Shown: piece by piece, positions 45,401 to 52,140 of the stretch
Layout of the letters: each line of letters opens with the position of its first letter
Numbering within the stretch: the first letter of the stretch is position 1
NCBI RefSeq assembly: GCF_016908325.1
Contig: NZ_JAFBDR010000004.1
Location: forward strand, 124,001 to 188,000
From: Aquibacillus albus
GTDB taxonomy: Bacteria; Bacillota; Bacilli; Bacillales; Amphibacillaceae
Reading direction: 5' to 3'
Length of the DNA stretch: 64,000 nt
Translations under genes and position numbers: made by a program
The notes under the pieces: generated by a model
What the model was told of the DNA's origin: nothing
Databases searched by the model: none
The model's input: the letters and a program-made list of their open reading frames with translations, nothing else

Positions 45401-47437
45401 CCTTATGATTACTCGTCATCCAAATCGTTTATCGCCGTCACTTATCAAAATGGGATATGGTACTATGACGACAACAGCGGATTAGTAGAGTTTTCCCCAA
45501 GCACCGAAGATGTGATTGTTGGAAAAATCGTCGAGGGTGTCGATGGAATCTCAGAGCTGGAAATGTACACAAGTCCGCCAGAACGGGAAATAGAAGGAAT
45601 ATCTGTTGGGGGAATCTTCACTGGGGAATATCGACAGAATGAAAATTCATCAGGAGAAAATGCAGGAGAAATCGCTGTTGATGAAGGAAATGGCACTTAT
45701 ATTCATCCAAACGGACATGAATATAGTGTTCAACCTGATAAATATGTGTATACAACCTTAGAAGGTGGAGGAACTGCCGATCGTTATCTGATGTTTATCG
45801 GTTCCGATTTGACACGCTTTACCTTTCCGTATGACTATACATCATCTAAAGCATTTCTTGCAGTGACGTATCAGGATGGTTCCTGGTATTATGATGATAA
45901 TGAAACCTTAGTCCCGTTCACACCGAACGAAGAAGATGCTATTGTAGCAAGGATCCAGGAAGGCACAGACGGCGTGGCAGAGCTGAAGTATTTTTCAAGA
46001 AAGCACAACTTGATTTCCTACACCTATGATGCCAATGGGAACATTGAAACGATTACAGAAGATGGAAAAACCATTACGTATCATTATAATGAATTAGACG
46101 AGTTAATCCGTGAAGATAATGAAAAATTAAATCATACGATTGTGTACGAGTACGATACTGGTGGGAATCTTCTTTCTAAAAAAGAATATGATTACACGAC
46201 AAGTGACACTATTGATGACAGTACAGAAAAATCGAATATCGGTTACGAATACGATGATAACTGGAAAGATAAATTAACATCCTTTAATGGAGAACAAATT
46301 ACGTATGATGAAATCGGAAATCCGTTATCTTACGACGGTTATGAATATACGTGGCAGTTAGGTGATCAACTGAAAGGAATCAGTGGTAACGGGATTGACA
46401 CGTCTTATAAATACAACGATGATGGGATTCGTACAGAAAAGGAGGTAAATGGGGTCACGACAAAATATCACCTAAATGGTGATCTAGTAACTTACGAATC
46501 CGATGGAACCGATGAAATTTATTACACTTACAACGCCAATGGTAAACTTGTCAGTATGAACCTCAATGGGGAAGAATACTATTATATTCGAAATAACCAA
46601 GGGGACATTACTGGATTAATCGATCAATATGGTGAACAGGTCGTCTCTTACACTTACGACACTTGGGGACAAAATGTTGAAATCTCTGGTACCAAAGCAG
46701 ATACGGTTGGTGAAAAGAATCCTTATCGATACAGAGGCTATCGTTATGACAGTGAAACAGGTTTGTATTATTTGAATGCTAGGTATTATAATCCTGAGTG
46801 GGGACGTTTCCTCAATGCGGATAGTTATGGTGGTAGCAACGGAGAACTACTTTCTCATAATGTTTTTGCCTATGCCAAAAACAATCCCGTTATGAACTAT
46901 GATCCAAGTGGATATTTCTCTGAGAGGATTGAAGATGCATGGGATATATTAAAAGAACAGCATAAATCTGTCCGATCTGCTGCTAATTATTGGTCAATGG
47001 GATTGAGTGAGTCATTAATTACTGCGCGTAATAGTTCGATTAATTCATCTGATTATTGGATAGCTCAAGCAGATATACTAAGTAGTGCTGTACCTGGTGG
47101 AGGAATGATCGGTAGGACCACTAAAGCAGTTTCTAAGGGTAAGGATAAAGCTGGTATCATCTATAAAAGAACTGATGTAAAAACAGGAAAAGATTATATT
47201 GGTCAAACAAAAAGTCCTGAGAGATATTTAAAGAGACAAAAAGAACATGCTAGAAAAAATCCTAGTGCACGATATGAGTATGAAATAATAGGAAGAGAAG
47301 TACCAGGGAAGCCATTAGATATTTTAGAGCAAAGAAATATAAATAAATATGGCGGACTTGAAAAAAATGGAGGGTTATTAGAAAACAAACGCAATCAAAT
47401 AAGTCCTAAATACTGGGATTACTTTAATATTAAATAA
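39485..47437 (+). CDS. Secreted YD-repeat/Rhs (WapA-like) polymorphic toxin with GIY-YIG nuclease tip
   Basis: This 2650-residue protein delivers a C-terminal toxin to neighbouring cells, as WapA does in B. subtilis. The start is TTG 39485 after GGAGGT and opens a Sec signal peptide (KKYKKSHILLLIATLLF). Next come a DNRLRE-type domain (about 300-470), a first YD-repeat block (618-770), two carbohydrate-binding-like sandwiches (818-1125), more YD repeats (1132-1465), a third such domain (1510-1670) and a LamG-like domain (1685-1838). Two copies of a segment of about 138 residues (1891-2172), a third YD block and the Rhs core YRYRGYRYDSETGLYYLNAR then ARYYNPEWGRFLNADS follow. The tip (about 2552-2650) reads GIIYKRTDVKTGKDYIGQTK, with RYLKRQKEH: a GIY-YIG endonuclease. 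The immunity gene is 14 bases downstream. Confidence 0.93.
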   Translation: MKKYKKSHILLLIATLLFQMIPMNTMANEYVEPPVEPLNNKDTEEKITIGELKDKREKNVKHFIKSDYTYEAVVYPAAVHYKENNQWKNIDNSIVEHTNDQGQKVLENKQNRFHVQFAKNTNAKNLVTFKEDGYKLSWNMKDPIESNAKVLKKDSEKIDALSENDKKQLLTDITSNVTYYDVLPNVDLSYDIQSEGIKEDIILKEPMDNPSFQFELKSNNVIPKLENNNTVIFYDKENPSKEVFKMDTPFMYDDKGEESKAIDVDLEETNQGNQGYELTITPNDDWINSSERVYPVTVDPTLSTSTDPTKIYDNHVSENYPDENYKLFDRLKIGEGSSSGYNRTFLSFDLPSIDSGDIITGAYLSLRLYNDQPNTVQADVHKVTEPWDTDTITWSNKPDYDKDIIKDYQSVNGEAGDLFLWDITNIAKDWYVSDENNGLMIKAHQDSDPYTEFLSSDTSEDIYRPEVTIQYVNHSGLENYWTYHSQDVGRAGTGYVNDANGNLVFIHEDVSMGGNRMPVTINHVFNSNDRKEDRNEDKGYGPGWRLNLNQKVEPETIDGEDFYRYIDEDGTVHYMEHDSGDTYKDESGLDLTLTVDSDSTNERYTIKDKKDNELNFTSYGYLRNITDSNGNKIELSYDTNVLVGVTDGAGREFTLNTDSDNKLQSIVAPSGKTTSYQYDDNGQLESIIYPDNEQVTYDYDTSTGHLKKITNIDGSQMNYHYYDESPYRVKKVQETHVDGAIGNELSLEYGYNTTIFTDTKGRQNIYQFNNQGNTISVKNDEGYAQYSEFIEDNDEDRNKNKLSNASKLQKTVINFLKNHNVEEESDWIAEGWQDSTANLSFTTEESYHGNQALKIEKTNTSDRHYYSQALALDKGETYTFSGHVKTKGISNENRKGAGLFIGYQENNGDWNFEYSAFKKGTSDWEREEITFTLPEDAASTTVYARAAVIEEAGTAYFDALQVEEGPIANRYNLIENPDFQYGSDTPTFWSKNDAMNTSDTLDEQEDNPKTLDEHVFQIHGEPGKRKTLYQTVDVSGEEGDIFVFGGWSKGDSVPTGSKRRFSIELGIKKEDDSYQWVRKKFNEDSQVWQYLSGGAVAEDDYKSINVYIEYYENENDASFDGIQLYKEGFGQSYQYDEDGNLVSTKELAKENATFKYSEENDLTTSIDPKGSNYEYDYDSEHNLEKATSSENVVNSFEYDSHGNPTTAKVGENGLFITTTSEYTEDSENYLESVQDPLGNEVVYSWDELQDEQTSVLDPKGQQTTFKYDDRSRLTDVFKDVDGDTATNSYSYKDDRIESIWQNGFTYSFDYDDFGNQTKTFVGTQKILEHHYEVYNKDGETITTGLLEETAYENDQKVGYVYDNTDRLTGLTDGSNTLFEYNYDASGNLGYLQDHVNETSYRYEYDLSNRLARILEENGDQTQYVFDSNDNLVMLRETISGNSYQTDYRYTNDNRLQNVTYPSTSTLHESLEIFPLSNNLTGTKGTHPVRENAVFEKDDSNKYAFSPYEATTNLVPENVSFEDDKSDWSFSDWNGSTGEWRVVNDSVNGSSSIESYDADGLSDGSKTNAVAYQDYHLSSELSNDTAYTFSAYAKRVGDSQPKLSLQATDANGDSLLYETVTRDIPKNEWTKISQTVTVPSGTTKIRSIVRSDVADYDVVRFDAVQLEKTNVASPFTTTSSSDAENVYDLNIDKSSGTMSTWFNTHDMDTTRVIMSNANASNDKYLNVSMGTDNKIAVSALTSNGDYQRIIDNTDPVIEKDKWYFVSLKWEEINGTLNVTLFINDQQYTGSTDDFTDFSHTETAIGSNTFGNYALNGQMEQFAYSNEALSSSTIEAIYEKGRVNNIHTVYDSLGRATTQLIDTGNAQLKSHMTYTPGESGSTTSQIQMLWNQGKTIDGVRVGGDFAGEFHLNENSSGENAGEIAVDHGNGTFNHPNGTAYNVQSDKYVYTTLEGGGNADRYLMFIGSDSERFNYPYDYSSSKSFIAVTYQNGIWYYDDNSGLVEFSPSTEDVIVGKIVEGVDGISELEMYTSPPEREIEGISVGGIFTGEYRQNENSSGENAGEIAVDEGNGTYIHPNGHEYSVQPDKYVYTTLEGGGTADRYLMFIGSDLTRFTFPYDYTSSKAFLAVTYQDGSWYYDDNETLVPFTPNEEDAIVARIQEGTDGVAELKYFSRKHNLISYTYDANGNIETITEDGKTITYHYNELDELIREDNEKLNHTIVYEYDTGGNLLSKKEYDYTTSDTIDDSTEKSNIGYEYDDNWKDKLTSFNGEQITYDEIGNPLSYDGYEYTWQLGDQLKGISGNGIDTSYKYNDDGIRTEKEVNGVTTKYHLNGDLVTYESDGTDEIYYTYNANGKLVSMNLNGEEYYYIRNNQGDITGLIDQYGEQVVSYTYDTWGQNVEISGTKADTVGEKNPYRYRGYRYDSETGLYYLNARYYNPEWGRFLNADSYGGSNGELLSHNVFAYAKNNPVMNYDPSGYFSERIEDAWDILKEQHKSVRSAANYWSMGLSESLITARNSSINSSDYWIAQADILSSAVPGGGMIGRTTKAVSKGKDKAGIIYKRTDVKTGKDYIGQTKSPERYLKRQKEHARKNPSARYEYEIIGREVPGKPLDILEQRNINKYGGLEKNGGLLENKRNQISPKYWDYFNIK

Positions 47438-47451
47438 GGTGGGGATAGTAA

Positions 47452-47925
47452 ATGGGTAAAAAAAAGCATGATGTCAAAGTAGGCGATGTCTTTTATATCA
47501 AAATAAATGGTGAAGACAAGTATAGTTATGGACAAGTTATAAGTTTAGGAGAAACATCAGAGTGTATTATTATTTTTGACATAACATCGAATAGCCATCC
47601 TGAAATCAATGATATAGTAAAAAATCCTATTTTATTCTTAGCACAAACTGTTACTGTGAAAATTGAAGATAACGAATGGGGTTATTTAGGAAATATAGAT
47701 ATACCAGACAATTTAACATTACCTGAATATATTAGTGATACCTTGGATGGAAAAGTAATTTTAAGCTACAAAGGCGAAATTTTAAGAAAGGCTACGAATG
47801 ATGAAATAGAAACTTTAACAACGTTGAAATCATGCTCTCCTGCCATTGTAGAAGACGCAGTTAATTCTAAATATGGAAAAGAAGAGTGGTATCCTTATTT
47901 AGATAATTTACTGTATAAAAAATAG
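47452..47925 (+). CDS. Immunity protein for the GIY-YIG tip (Imm26-like)
   Basis: The 157-residue cytosolic protein begins after GGTGGGGATAG, 14 bases past the toxin stop, the usual place for a cognate immunity gene. The opening KVGDVFYIKINGEDKYSYGQ then VISLGE resembles the Imm26 fold, a small beta-rich family found beside polymorphic toxins. It presumably binds and blocks the GIY-YIG nuclease in the producer and kin. The family assignment is from motif memory; the pairing is from position. A strong terminator follows at 47932-47976. Confidence 0.75.
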   Translation: MGKKKHDVKVGDVFYIKINGEDKYSYGQVISLGETSECIIIFDITSNSHPEINDIVKNPILFLAQTVTVKIEDNEWGYLGNIDIPDNLTLPEYISDTLDGKVILSYKGEILRKATNDEIETLTTLKSCSPAIVEDAVNSKYGKEEWYPYLDNLLYKK

Positions 47926-47931
47926 TTTTTT

Positions 47932-47978
47932 TAAATGGACTGACAATATTAGTTTTATGTCAGTCCATTTTTTTCATA
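47932..47978 (+). terminator. Terminator after the first immunity gene
   Basis: AAATGGACTGAC, a loop of about 14 bases, GTCAGTCCATTT then TTTTC make a perfect 12-bp hairpin with T run. Confidence 0.9.
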
Positions 47979-48262
47979 TTTTTTGTTAAAAAAGAACAGG
48001 GGGGAGTGACGAATAAACCTCTTGTTAATAATAGAATAGTGATAACCCTTGTAATCCCTACATGATTGTTTTATCAAATTAAAGAGTACGTACAACAACT
48101 GTAAATTATATGCCCTATTTAATGTAATGAACCTTCTGAAAATAATCACGATATCATCAGTTACCACCATTTCTTTTCTCCAAACACCTATCTTCGCTTT
48201 CTCCCTGCCTTTTAAATTTTTTCGCAACTTTGACGTACATAGAACGATTACTAGAGTGAGGA

Positions 48263-48463
48263 CTACTCCACCTCGATTAACTCCTGAATGTCGATGTCTA
48301 ATACTTTGCATACCGTTTCTAGTGTTGATAGATATACCCTGTCCACGTTGTCTGAACAAAGATGGCTGATTGTATTGGGACGAAGCCCTGTCATACGTGC
48401 CAATTCACGTTGTGAAAGGTCACGTTCTTTAAGTATTTCCTTGAGTTTAATTGATATTGGCAT
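48263..48463 (-). CDS. XRE-family helix-turn-helix regulator, copy 1
   Basis: The 66-residue protein is a minimal Cro/CI-type DNA-binding domain: LKEILKERDLSQRELARMTG, LRPNTISHLCS (recognition helix) and LDIDIQELIEVE. The start has AGGAAGGG upstream. It is divergent from the serine recombinase gene, and the intergenic region holds three CGATACA-type heptamers that overlap both promoters, so it probably represses the recombinase and itself. An identical protein is encoded at 52295-52495. Confidence 0.9.
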   Translation of the reverse strand: MPISIKLKEILKERDLSQRELARMTGLRPNTISHLCSDNVDRVYLSTLETVCKVLDIDIQELIEVE

Positions 48464-48490
48464 GGTAAATCCCTTCCTCTTTTCATGTTA

Positions 48491-48557
48491 CTTTTACGAT
48501 ACACAATAAAATTGTATCGGTAAAGGGGTTGATTGTATCGCTAAAGCCGCATACAAT
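48491..48557. promoter_or_regulatory. Divergent promoters and operators between XRE regulator and recombinase
   Basis: Heptamers CGATACA (48497-48503), TGTATCG (48513-48519) and TGTATCG (48534-48540) are regularly spaced. The recombinase promoter is TTGATT (48529-48534), 17 bases, TACAAT (48552-48557). On the minus strand TTTACC, 17 bases, TATCGT serves the regulator. The heptamers overlap both, as expected for an autorepressor. Confidence 0.7.
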
Positions 48558-48584
48558 AAATGTATATTAATTATAGCGGCTAAG

Positions 48585-48612
48585 CGTTACGTTAATCTGA
48601 ATTAGCGTAACG
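48585..48612. other. 28-bp dyad D1, candidate recombination site
   Basis: CGTTACGTTAATCT and the reverse complement of its other half (CGTTACGCTAATTC) match at about 12 of 14 positions, giving a nearly perfect dyad with CGTTAC/GTAACG arms just before the recombinase ribosome site. Related sites lie at 52141-52168 and 54301-54320. Confidence 0.6.
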
Positions 48613-48627
48613 GAGGGGGGAAATATC

Positions 48628-49404
48628 ATGAAAGTTATCGGATATATTCGAGTATCTACACAAGGACAAGCAAGAGATGGATACAGCCTTGCTTACCAAG
48701 AAGATGAAATCAAGACTTACTGTCAGACTCATGGATACACGCTTTTACGCTTGTTTAAGGACGAGGGTATCAGTGGGGCTAAAGTGGATGAAGAAGCGTT
48801 AGAAGTGGACAGATTAGGCTTTCAGGAGATGTTGGAGTATCTCTCCCACCATGAGGTGGATTATGTTGTCACACTGAATACAAGCCGTTTATGGCGGTCA
48901 GACATTGTGAAAGTGTTAATTCATCGAGAATTTAAAAAGTATGAAGTAGACATTCGGAGTATTGAACAATCGCAATACAGTATTCATAAGAAAGACCCTA
49001 GCGACTTTTTAATCAATGGCTTAATGGAGTTATTAGACCAATATCAACGATTAGAAATCTCTTTAAAGCTAGGGAGAGGGAGAAACAAGAAAGCCCAACA
49101 GGGAGGCTATGCAGGAGGAAATATCGCATTAGGCTATAAAGTGGAGAAAGGTAGGAAAAGCCTTGTGATAGACCATAGACAAGCACAGACCGTACAACGA
49201 GTGTTTGATATAAAGGAACAATATCCTTCATGGTCATTAACCAAGATAGCTGAGAAACTGAATGAAGAAGGACATCGAACGAAACAAGGAAAGAAGTTTA
49301 GTAAGGTCCAGGTTAAAAGGATTTTAGATAGAAAAGCGTTTTATAGTGGTTTATACCGCTATGGAGAAATAACGGCAAATGGCAAACATCAAGCCATTTT
49401 ATAA
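48628..49404 (+). CDS. Small serine recombinase (resolvase/invertase family)
   Basis: The 258-residue protein has the serine recombinase catalytic domain: VIGYIRVSTQGQARDGYSLA with the nucleophilic Ser9, LFKDEGISGAKVD, and VTLNTSRLWRSD with the conserved Arg residues. A Recombinase-type DNA-binding domain follows (GGYAGGNIALGYKVEKGRKS, then EGHRTKQGKKFSKVQVKRIL and GKHQAIL at the end). It is longer than a simple resolvase and shorter than a large integrase. A TAACGGAGGGGGG ribosome site and the 28-bp dyad precede it. An IS110 element follows directly, then an orphan toxin tip. A damaged relative lies at 53580-54292. Confidence 0.93.
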   Translation: MKVIGYIRVSTQGQARDGYSLAYQEDEIKTYCQTHGYTLLRLFKDEGISGAKVDEEALEVDRLGFQEMLEYLSHHEVDYVVTLNTSRLWRSDIVKVLIHREFKKYEVDIRSIEQSQYSIHKKDPSDFLINGLMELLDQYQRLEISLKLGRGRNKKAQQGGYAGGNIALGYKVEKGRKSLVIDHRQAQTVQRVFDIKEQYPSWSLTKIAEKLNEEGHRTKQGKKFSKVQVKRILDRKAFYSGLYRYGEITANGKHQAIL

Positions 49405-49508
49405 CGATTAACAGATAGAGAATGGATAGGCTTTCGTACCCTTGCGAGTCTTAACAGACTAACGCTCGACCTAAGGTTGCCGACATTCTCTGTCTTGCTT
49501 TAATCGTT
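49402..49508 (+). ncRNA. Candidate IS110 bridge RNA region
   Basis: The 130 bases before the IS110 transposase gene fold into a long nested structure. Outer stems are ACGATTAA (49404-49411) with TTAATCGT (49500-49507) and AGAGAATG (49417-49424) with CATTCTCT (49484-49491). An inner stem pairs ACCCTTGCGAG with CTCGACCTAAGGT, capped by GTCTTAACAGAC. IS110-group elements encode their bridge RNA in this 5' non-coding end. Without a comparative fold this remains a candidate. Confidence 0.5.
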
Positions 49509-50770
49509 TAATTCTAATATAGGGGTGAGGTTTTCTGATGAAACGAGATAAGCATATTTATATAGGATTAGATTTACACAAGTTCCAACATACAGCGGTG
49601 ATATTAGATTGTTGGTTTGAGAAGTTAGGAGAAAAGACCATTCAAAACAAACCAACTGCATTTCCTAGCTTACTAGAATATGTGAATAAATATCTAATAG
49701 AAGGTTTGACCCCTGTATTTGGATTAGAAGATGTGGGCGGTTACGGAAGGGACTTAGCGTTATATTTAATTGAACAAGGTTACATTGTAAAATTCGTTAA
49801 TTCCTCTTTATCCAATGCAGAACGAAACAGCTATGCCATGACAGAAAAGAATGATAGTTGGGACGCTCAATGTGTCGCAGATGTTCTAATTCGTAAGCTA
49901 CCTTATCTACCAGACACTGCACCATCGGATATACATTGGATAATCGCTCAACTAGTTGGTAGAAGAAATGCTTTAGTGAAAGCCCAAACCGCTTTGAAGA
50001 ACCAACTCCATATCCAATTAAACTATCATTATCCAAGCTACAAGGATTTCTTTTCAGAAGTGGATGGCAAAACGGCATTAGCCTTTTGGGAAAGTTATCC
50101 TTCACCTTATCATTTGGAGGGGGCAACCGTAGAGGACTTACGTAAGTTCCTATTAGAAGCAAGTAAAAATGCTTGTTCAACTAAAAAAGCGGAACTGATA
50201 TTATCCCTTGTTCAATCTGATGGAGAAGTAAAGCGAGAATATCAGACATCAAGAGATTTTATCATTCAAAGTATGGTTAGAGATATTCGCTTTAAGAAGC
50301 AGGAAATCAAAAAGGTAGATAAAGAATTAAAAGTAACTATTAAAACACTAGATATGCAGCTTGAAACTATGCCAGGTATTGATACGGTTACTTCATCCGC
50401 TTTAATTGCAGAGATTGGTGACATTCATCGGTTCACAAACTCTGATAAACTTGCAAAATATGCAGGGATAGCCCCTATCCGAATGGGTTCGGGCGGTAAG
50501 GAAACGATGAAGAAAACAAAACAAGGTAATCGTAAGTTATATGACACCTTTTACAACTTAGCTGTTCAACAAGTCCAAGTATGTAAAGGGAGTAAAATCC
50601 CTCGTAATCCTGTGTTCTATACTTACTATAATCAGAAGTTGAATGAAGGGAAATCCAAGTCACAAGCCCTTCTTTGCATTATGAGAAGATTAGTCAGAAT
50701 AATCTATGTATGATGAAAAATAAAACGGCATATATCCTGCCTGAAATGCCTGAAGCGAAAGTAAGTTAAT
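49405..50770 (+). mobile_element. IS110-family insertion element
   Basis: The element consists of a 5' structured region, one transposase gene and a short 3' end. Its exact ends cannot be fixed because IS110 elements lack long terminal inverted repeats and target duplications. It lies between the recombinase stop codon and the orphan toxin tip, so it split the second cassette. Confidence 0.7.
49538..50713 (+). CDS. IS110-family transposase (DEDD RuvC-like plus Tnp domain)
   Basis: The 391-residue recombinase has the N-terminal RuvC-like domain with Asp12 in YIGLDLHKFQHTA, Glu in FGLEDVGGYGRDLA and the NDSWDAQCVADVL acidic pair. A coiled coil follows (about 250-275), then the C-terminal Tnp domain PGIDTVTSSALIAEIGDI, YAGIAPIRMGSGGKE with the catalytic serine candidate, and KQGNRKLYDTFYNLA. 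Both domains are complete, so the element may be active. IS110 enzymes use a bridge RNA to choose donor and target; a candidate lies directly upstream. The ATG follows AGGGGTGAGG. Confidence 0.95.
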   Translation: MKRDKHIYIGLDLHKFQHTAVILDCWFEKLGEKTIQNKPTAFPSLLEYVNKYLIEGLTPVFGLEDVGGYGRDLALYLIEQGYIVKFVNSSLSNAERNSYAMTEKNDSWDAQCVADVLIRKLPYLPDTAPSDIHWIIAQLVGRRNALVKAQTALKNQLHIQLNYHYPSYKDFFSEVDGKTALAFWESYPSPYHLEGATVEDLRKFLLEASKNACSTKKAELILSLVQSDGEVKREYQTSRDFIIQSMVRDIRFKKQEIKKVDKELKVTIKTLDMQLETMPGIDTVTSSALIAEIGDIHRFTNSDKLAKYAGIAPIRMGSGGKETMKKTKQGNRKLYDTFYNLAVQQVQVCKGSKIPRNPVFYTYYNQKLNEGKSKSQALLCIMRRLVRIIYV

Positions 50771-50837
50771 CAATTTGGGTGGTGGTTGAATAAACTGCCA
50801 CTCTTTCATAAAGTATAATTTTAGATATTCCTAAGGG

Positions 50838-51083
50838 TAAGCACTGTCTTGGTTGGAGCAAAGAGGCTTCAAATCTGAAAAACAAACCTTTGGAAAGTTT
50901 GGGTATACTAAAAATGAACCTATCGGTAGGCAAACAAATGACGGTAAAGTAGGTTTTAGAATCGAGCATGATAGTAGGAGTGGAGCGCATATTAATGTTT
51001 GGGCTGGGAAAGAAAAAGGTCCGCATTTTGAATTTGATGCATCTGAGAAAGCCGTTAAAAAAATAAAAAAACGTTTTAGATAA
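50838..51083 (+). CDS. Orphan Rhs/WapA toxin tip (no core attached)
   Basis: The open frame of about 80 codons resembles a polymorphic-toxin C-terminus: GKFGYTKNEPIGRQTNDGKV, then GFRIEHDSRSGAHINVWAGK and EKGPHFEFDASEKAVKKIKK. Similar tips end WapA-like proteins in other Bacilli. A stop codon lies directly upstream in frame, and the possible TTG at 50853 has no good ribosome site, so on its own it should be silent. It would become a toxin only if joined in frame to an Rhs core. The next gene, 14 bases downstream, looks like its immunity partner. Confidence 0.65.
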
Positions 51084-51097
51084 AGGGGGTAATTTTA

Positions 51098-51535
51098 TTG
51101 AGTAGTTATGATGAACTAGTAAAGGATCTAGTATTAAATGACCTAAATAAGTGTGTCAAAGTAATAAAAAATCCAGAAACTTATCTAAATTTAATAGAAC
51201 AAAAATTTGAATTTAATGGTTCAAAAATAGATTGGTTGCAAACTAATAAGCACTATAGTAAAGAGTCGAATAATGAATCGTTACTTACTGATGCTAGTCT
51301 ATTCATTACTGAACTAAAAGAAAAATACTTGAATAATAACGTTCGAGTAATGTATATAGGCGATAGTCTTACAGAGTTTGGGTATCAGTTCGAAATAAAG
51401 GATATAGAACAGATATTAGTCTATTTTTTAGACATTCCACAGCACCATTATTTCATACCTTTAGAAGGTGATTGGTGTCTTTGTATATCGTATGAAAACT
51501 ATTTAGATTTTGGATTTAGTTTAAACAGGAATTAG
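51098..51535 (+). CDS. Putative immunity protein for orphan tip 1
   Basis: The 145-residue acidic cytosolic protein starts at a TTG preceded by AAAGGGGG, 14 bases after the orphan tip, the same spacing as between the large toxin and its immunity gene. Visible segments are NVRVMYIGDSLTEFGYQFEI and PLEGDWCLCISYENYLDFGF. I do not recognise a named immunity family. Its good ribosome site suggests it is expressed even though the tip is not, which would protect against a toxin made by relatives. A terminator follows at 51583-51622. Confidence 0.6.
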   Translation: MSSYDELVKDLVLNDLNKCVKVIKNPETYLNLIEQKFEFNGSKIDWLQTNKHYSKESNNESLLTDASLFITELKEKYLNNNVRVMYIGDSLTEFGYQFEIKDIEQILVYFLDIPQHHYFIPLEGDWCLCISYENYLDFGFSLNRN

Positions 51536-51582
51536 GTTCAAGCGTCAGGTATAGGAGTAAATCAAAGAATATAAAAAGCAAA

Positions 51583-51622
51583 AAAACCTTGATTGGCTAG
51601 ATGCCTTTCAAGGTTTTTTATA
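51583..51622 (+). terminator. Terminator after immunity gene 1
   Basis: AAAAACCTTGA, a loop of about 17 bases, TCAAGGTTTTTTATATT form a hairpin with T run. Confidence 0.85.
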
Positions 51623-51754
51623 TTTAAGAGCTTTATGGTTAAAAACAATATGACTTTAGAATCAAAAACTAATGATGGTTAGCAGAATTACGAGATAGGT
51701 AGTAGTGACATTTAAATATAACGGCCATACTTACTACTCGATTTATATTTACAC

Positions 51755-52040
51755 ACGAGAATAACAAAGCTCGTAGTGATAAATAAGTAAATAAACTTGT
51801 ATCATAAGAAAATGAATAGAGCAATAAAAGGAAAAGCATTTGTTAGATAGACATTGAATAATGCTTAAGTGAAAATCATAACTCATGATGGTTGTACCAT
51901 CAAGGCATTCTGTTTTAATACTTGGTTTGTGAAAATAATAAGATAAATAGGCGAGATGACATTTTACATGGCAGGGGTAGTTATGACATGGCATAGCTAA
52001 CAAACTAACGAGAATGACAAAGCTCGTGGCGATAAATAAT
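51755..52040 (+). repeat. 33-bp direct repeat pair (51755-51787 and 52008-52040)
   Basis: ACGAGAATAACAAAGCTCGT then AGTGATAAATAA recurs as ACGAGAATGACAAAGCTCGT then GGCGATAAATAA, 30 of 33 identical, 253 bases apart. Each has a small ACGAG/CTCGT stem. They lie in the otherwise gene-free 760-base gap between immunity gene 1 and XRE copy 2. Role unknown. Confidence 0.7.
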
Positions 52041-52140
52041 GGATAACGTGAAAGTGTGTGCTTTTGCTAACTTGGCTTAAAAATTTTGGGTTGTATTTTA
52101 TCTATAGACGGTCGTATAATACTCGCTATTCGCTAAAAAG

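Larger units (their letters stand above)
47995..48612. repeat. Inverted-repeat arm A of the cassette (regulator end)
   Basis: This 618-base segment, from just after the first immunity gene to the dyad, is homologous in inverted orientation to 52141-52755. Similarity is moderate in the first 180 bases and high across the XRE gene, its operators and the dyad. The two encoded XRE proteins are identical over 66 residues although the DNA has silent differences. Confidence 0.85.

Noticed and set aside
48170-48230. Short ORF starting MYVKVAKKFKRQGESE after the XRE gene, present in both copies
   Set aside because: The start is conserved in both arms but the rest differs and there is no ribosome site; it reflects DNA duplication.
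47955-48359. 134-residue minus-strand ORF
   Set aside because: It overlaps the XRE gene and a terminator in another frame and has a basic, unstructured composition.
50475-50663. ORFs antisense to the IS110 transposase and to the Rhs gene
   Set aside because: They are shadows of well-supported genes on the other strand.
51749-52003. 84-residue minus-strand ORF
   Set aside because: It lies over the direct-repeat tract, lacks a ribosome site and resembles no protein.
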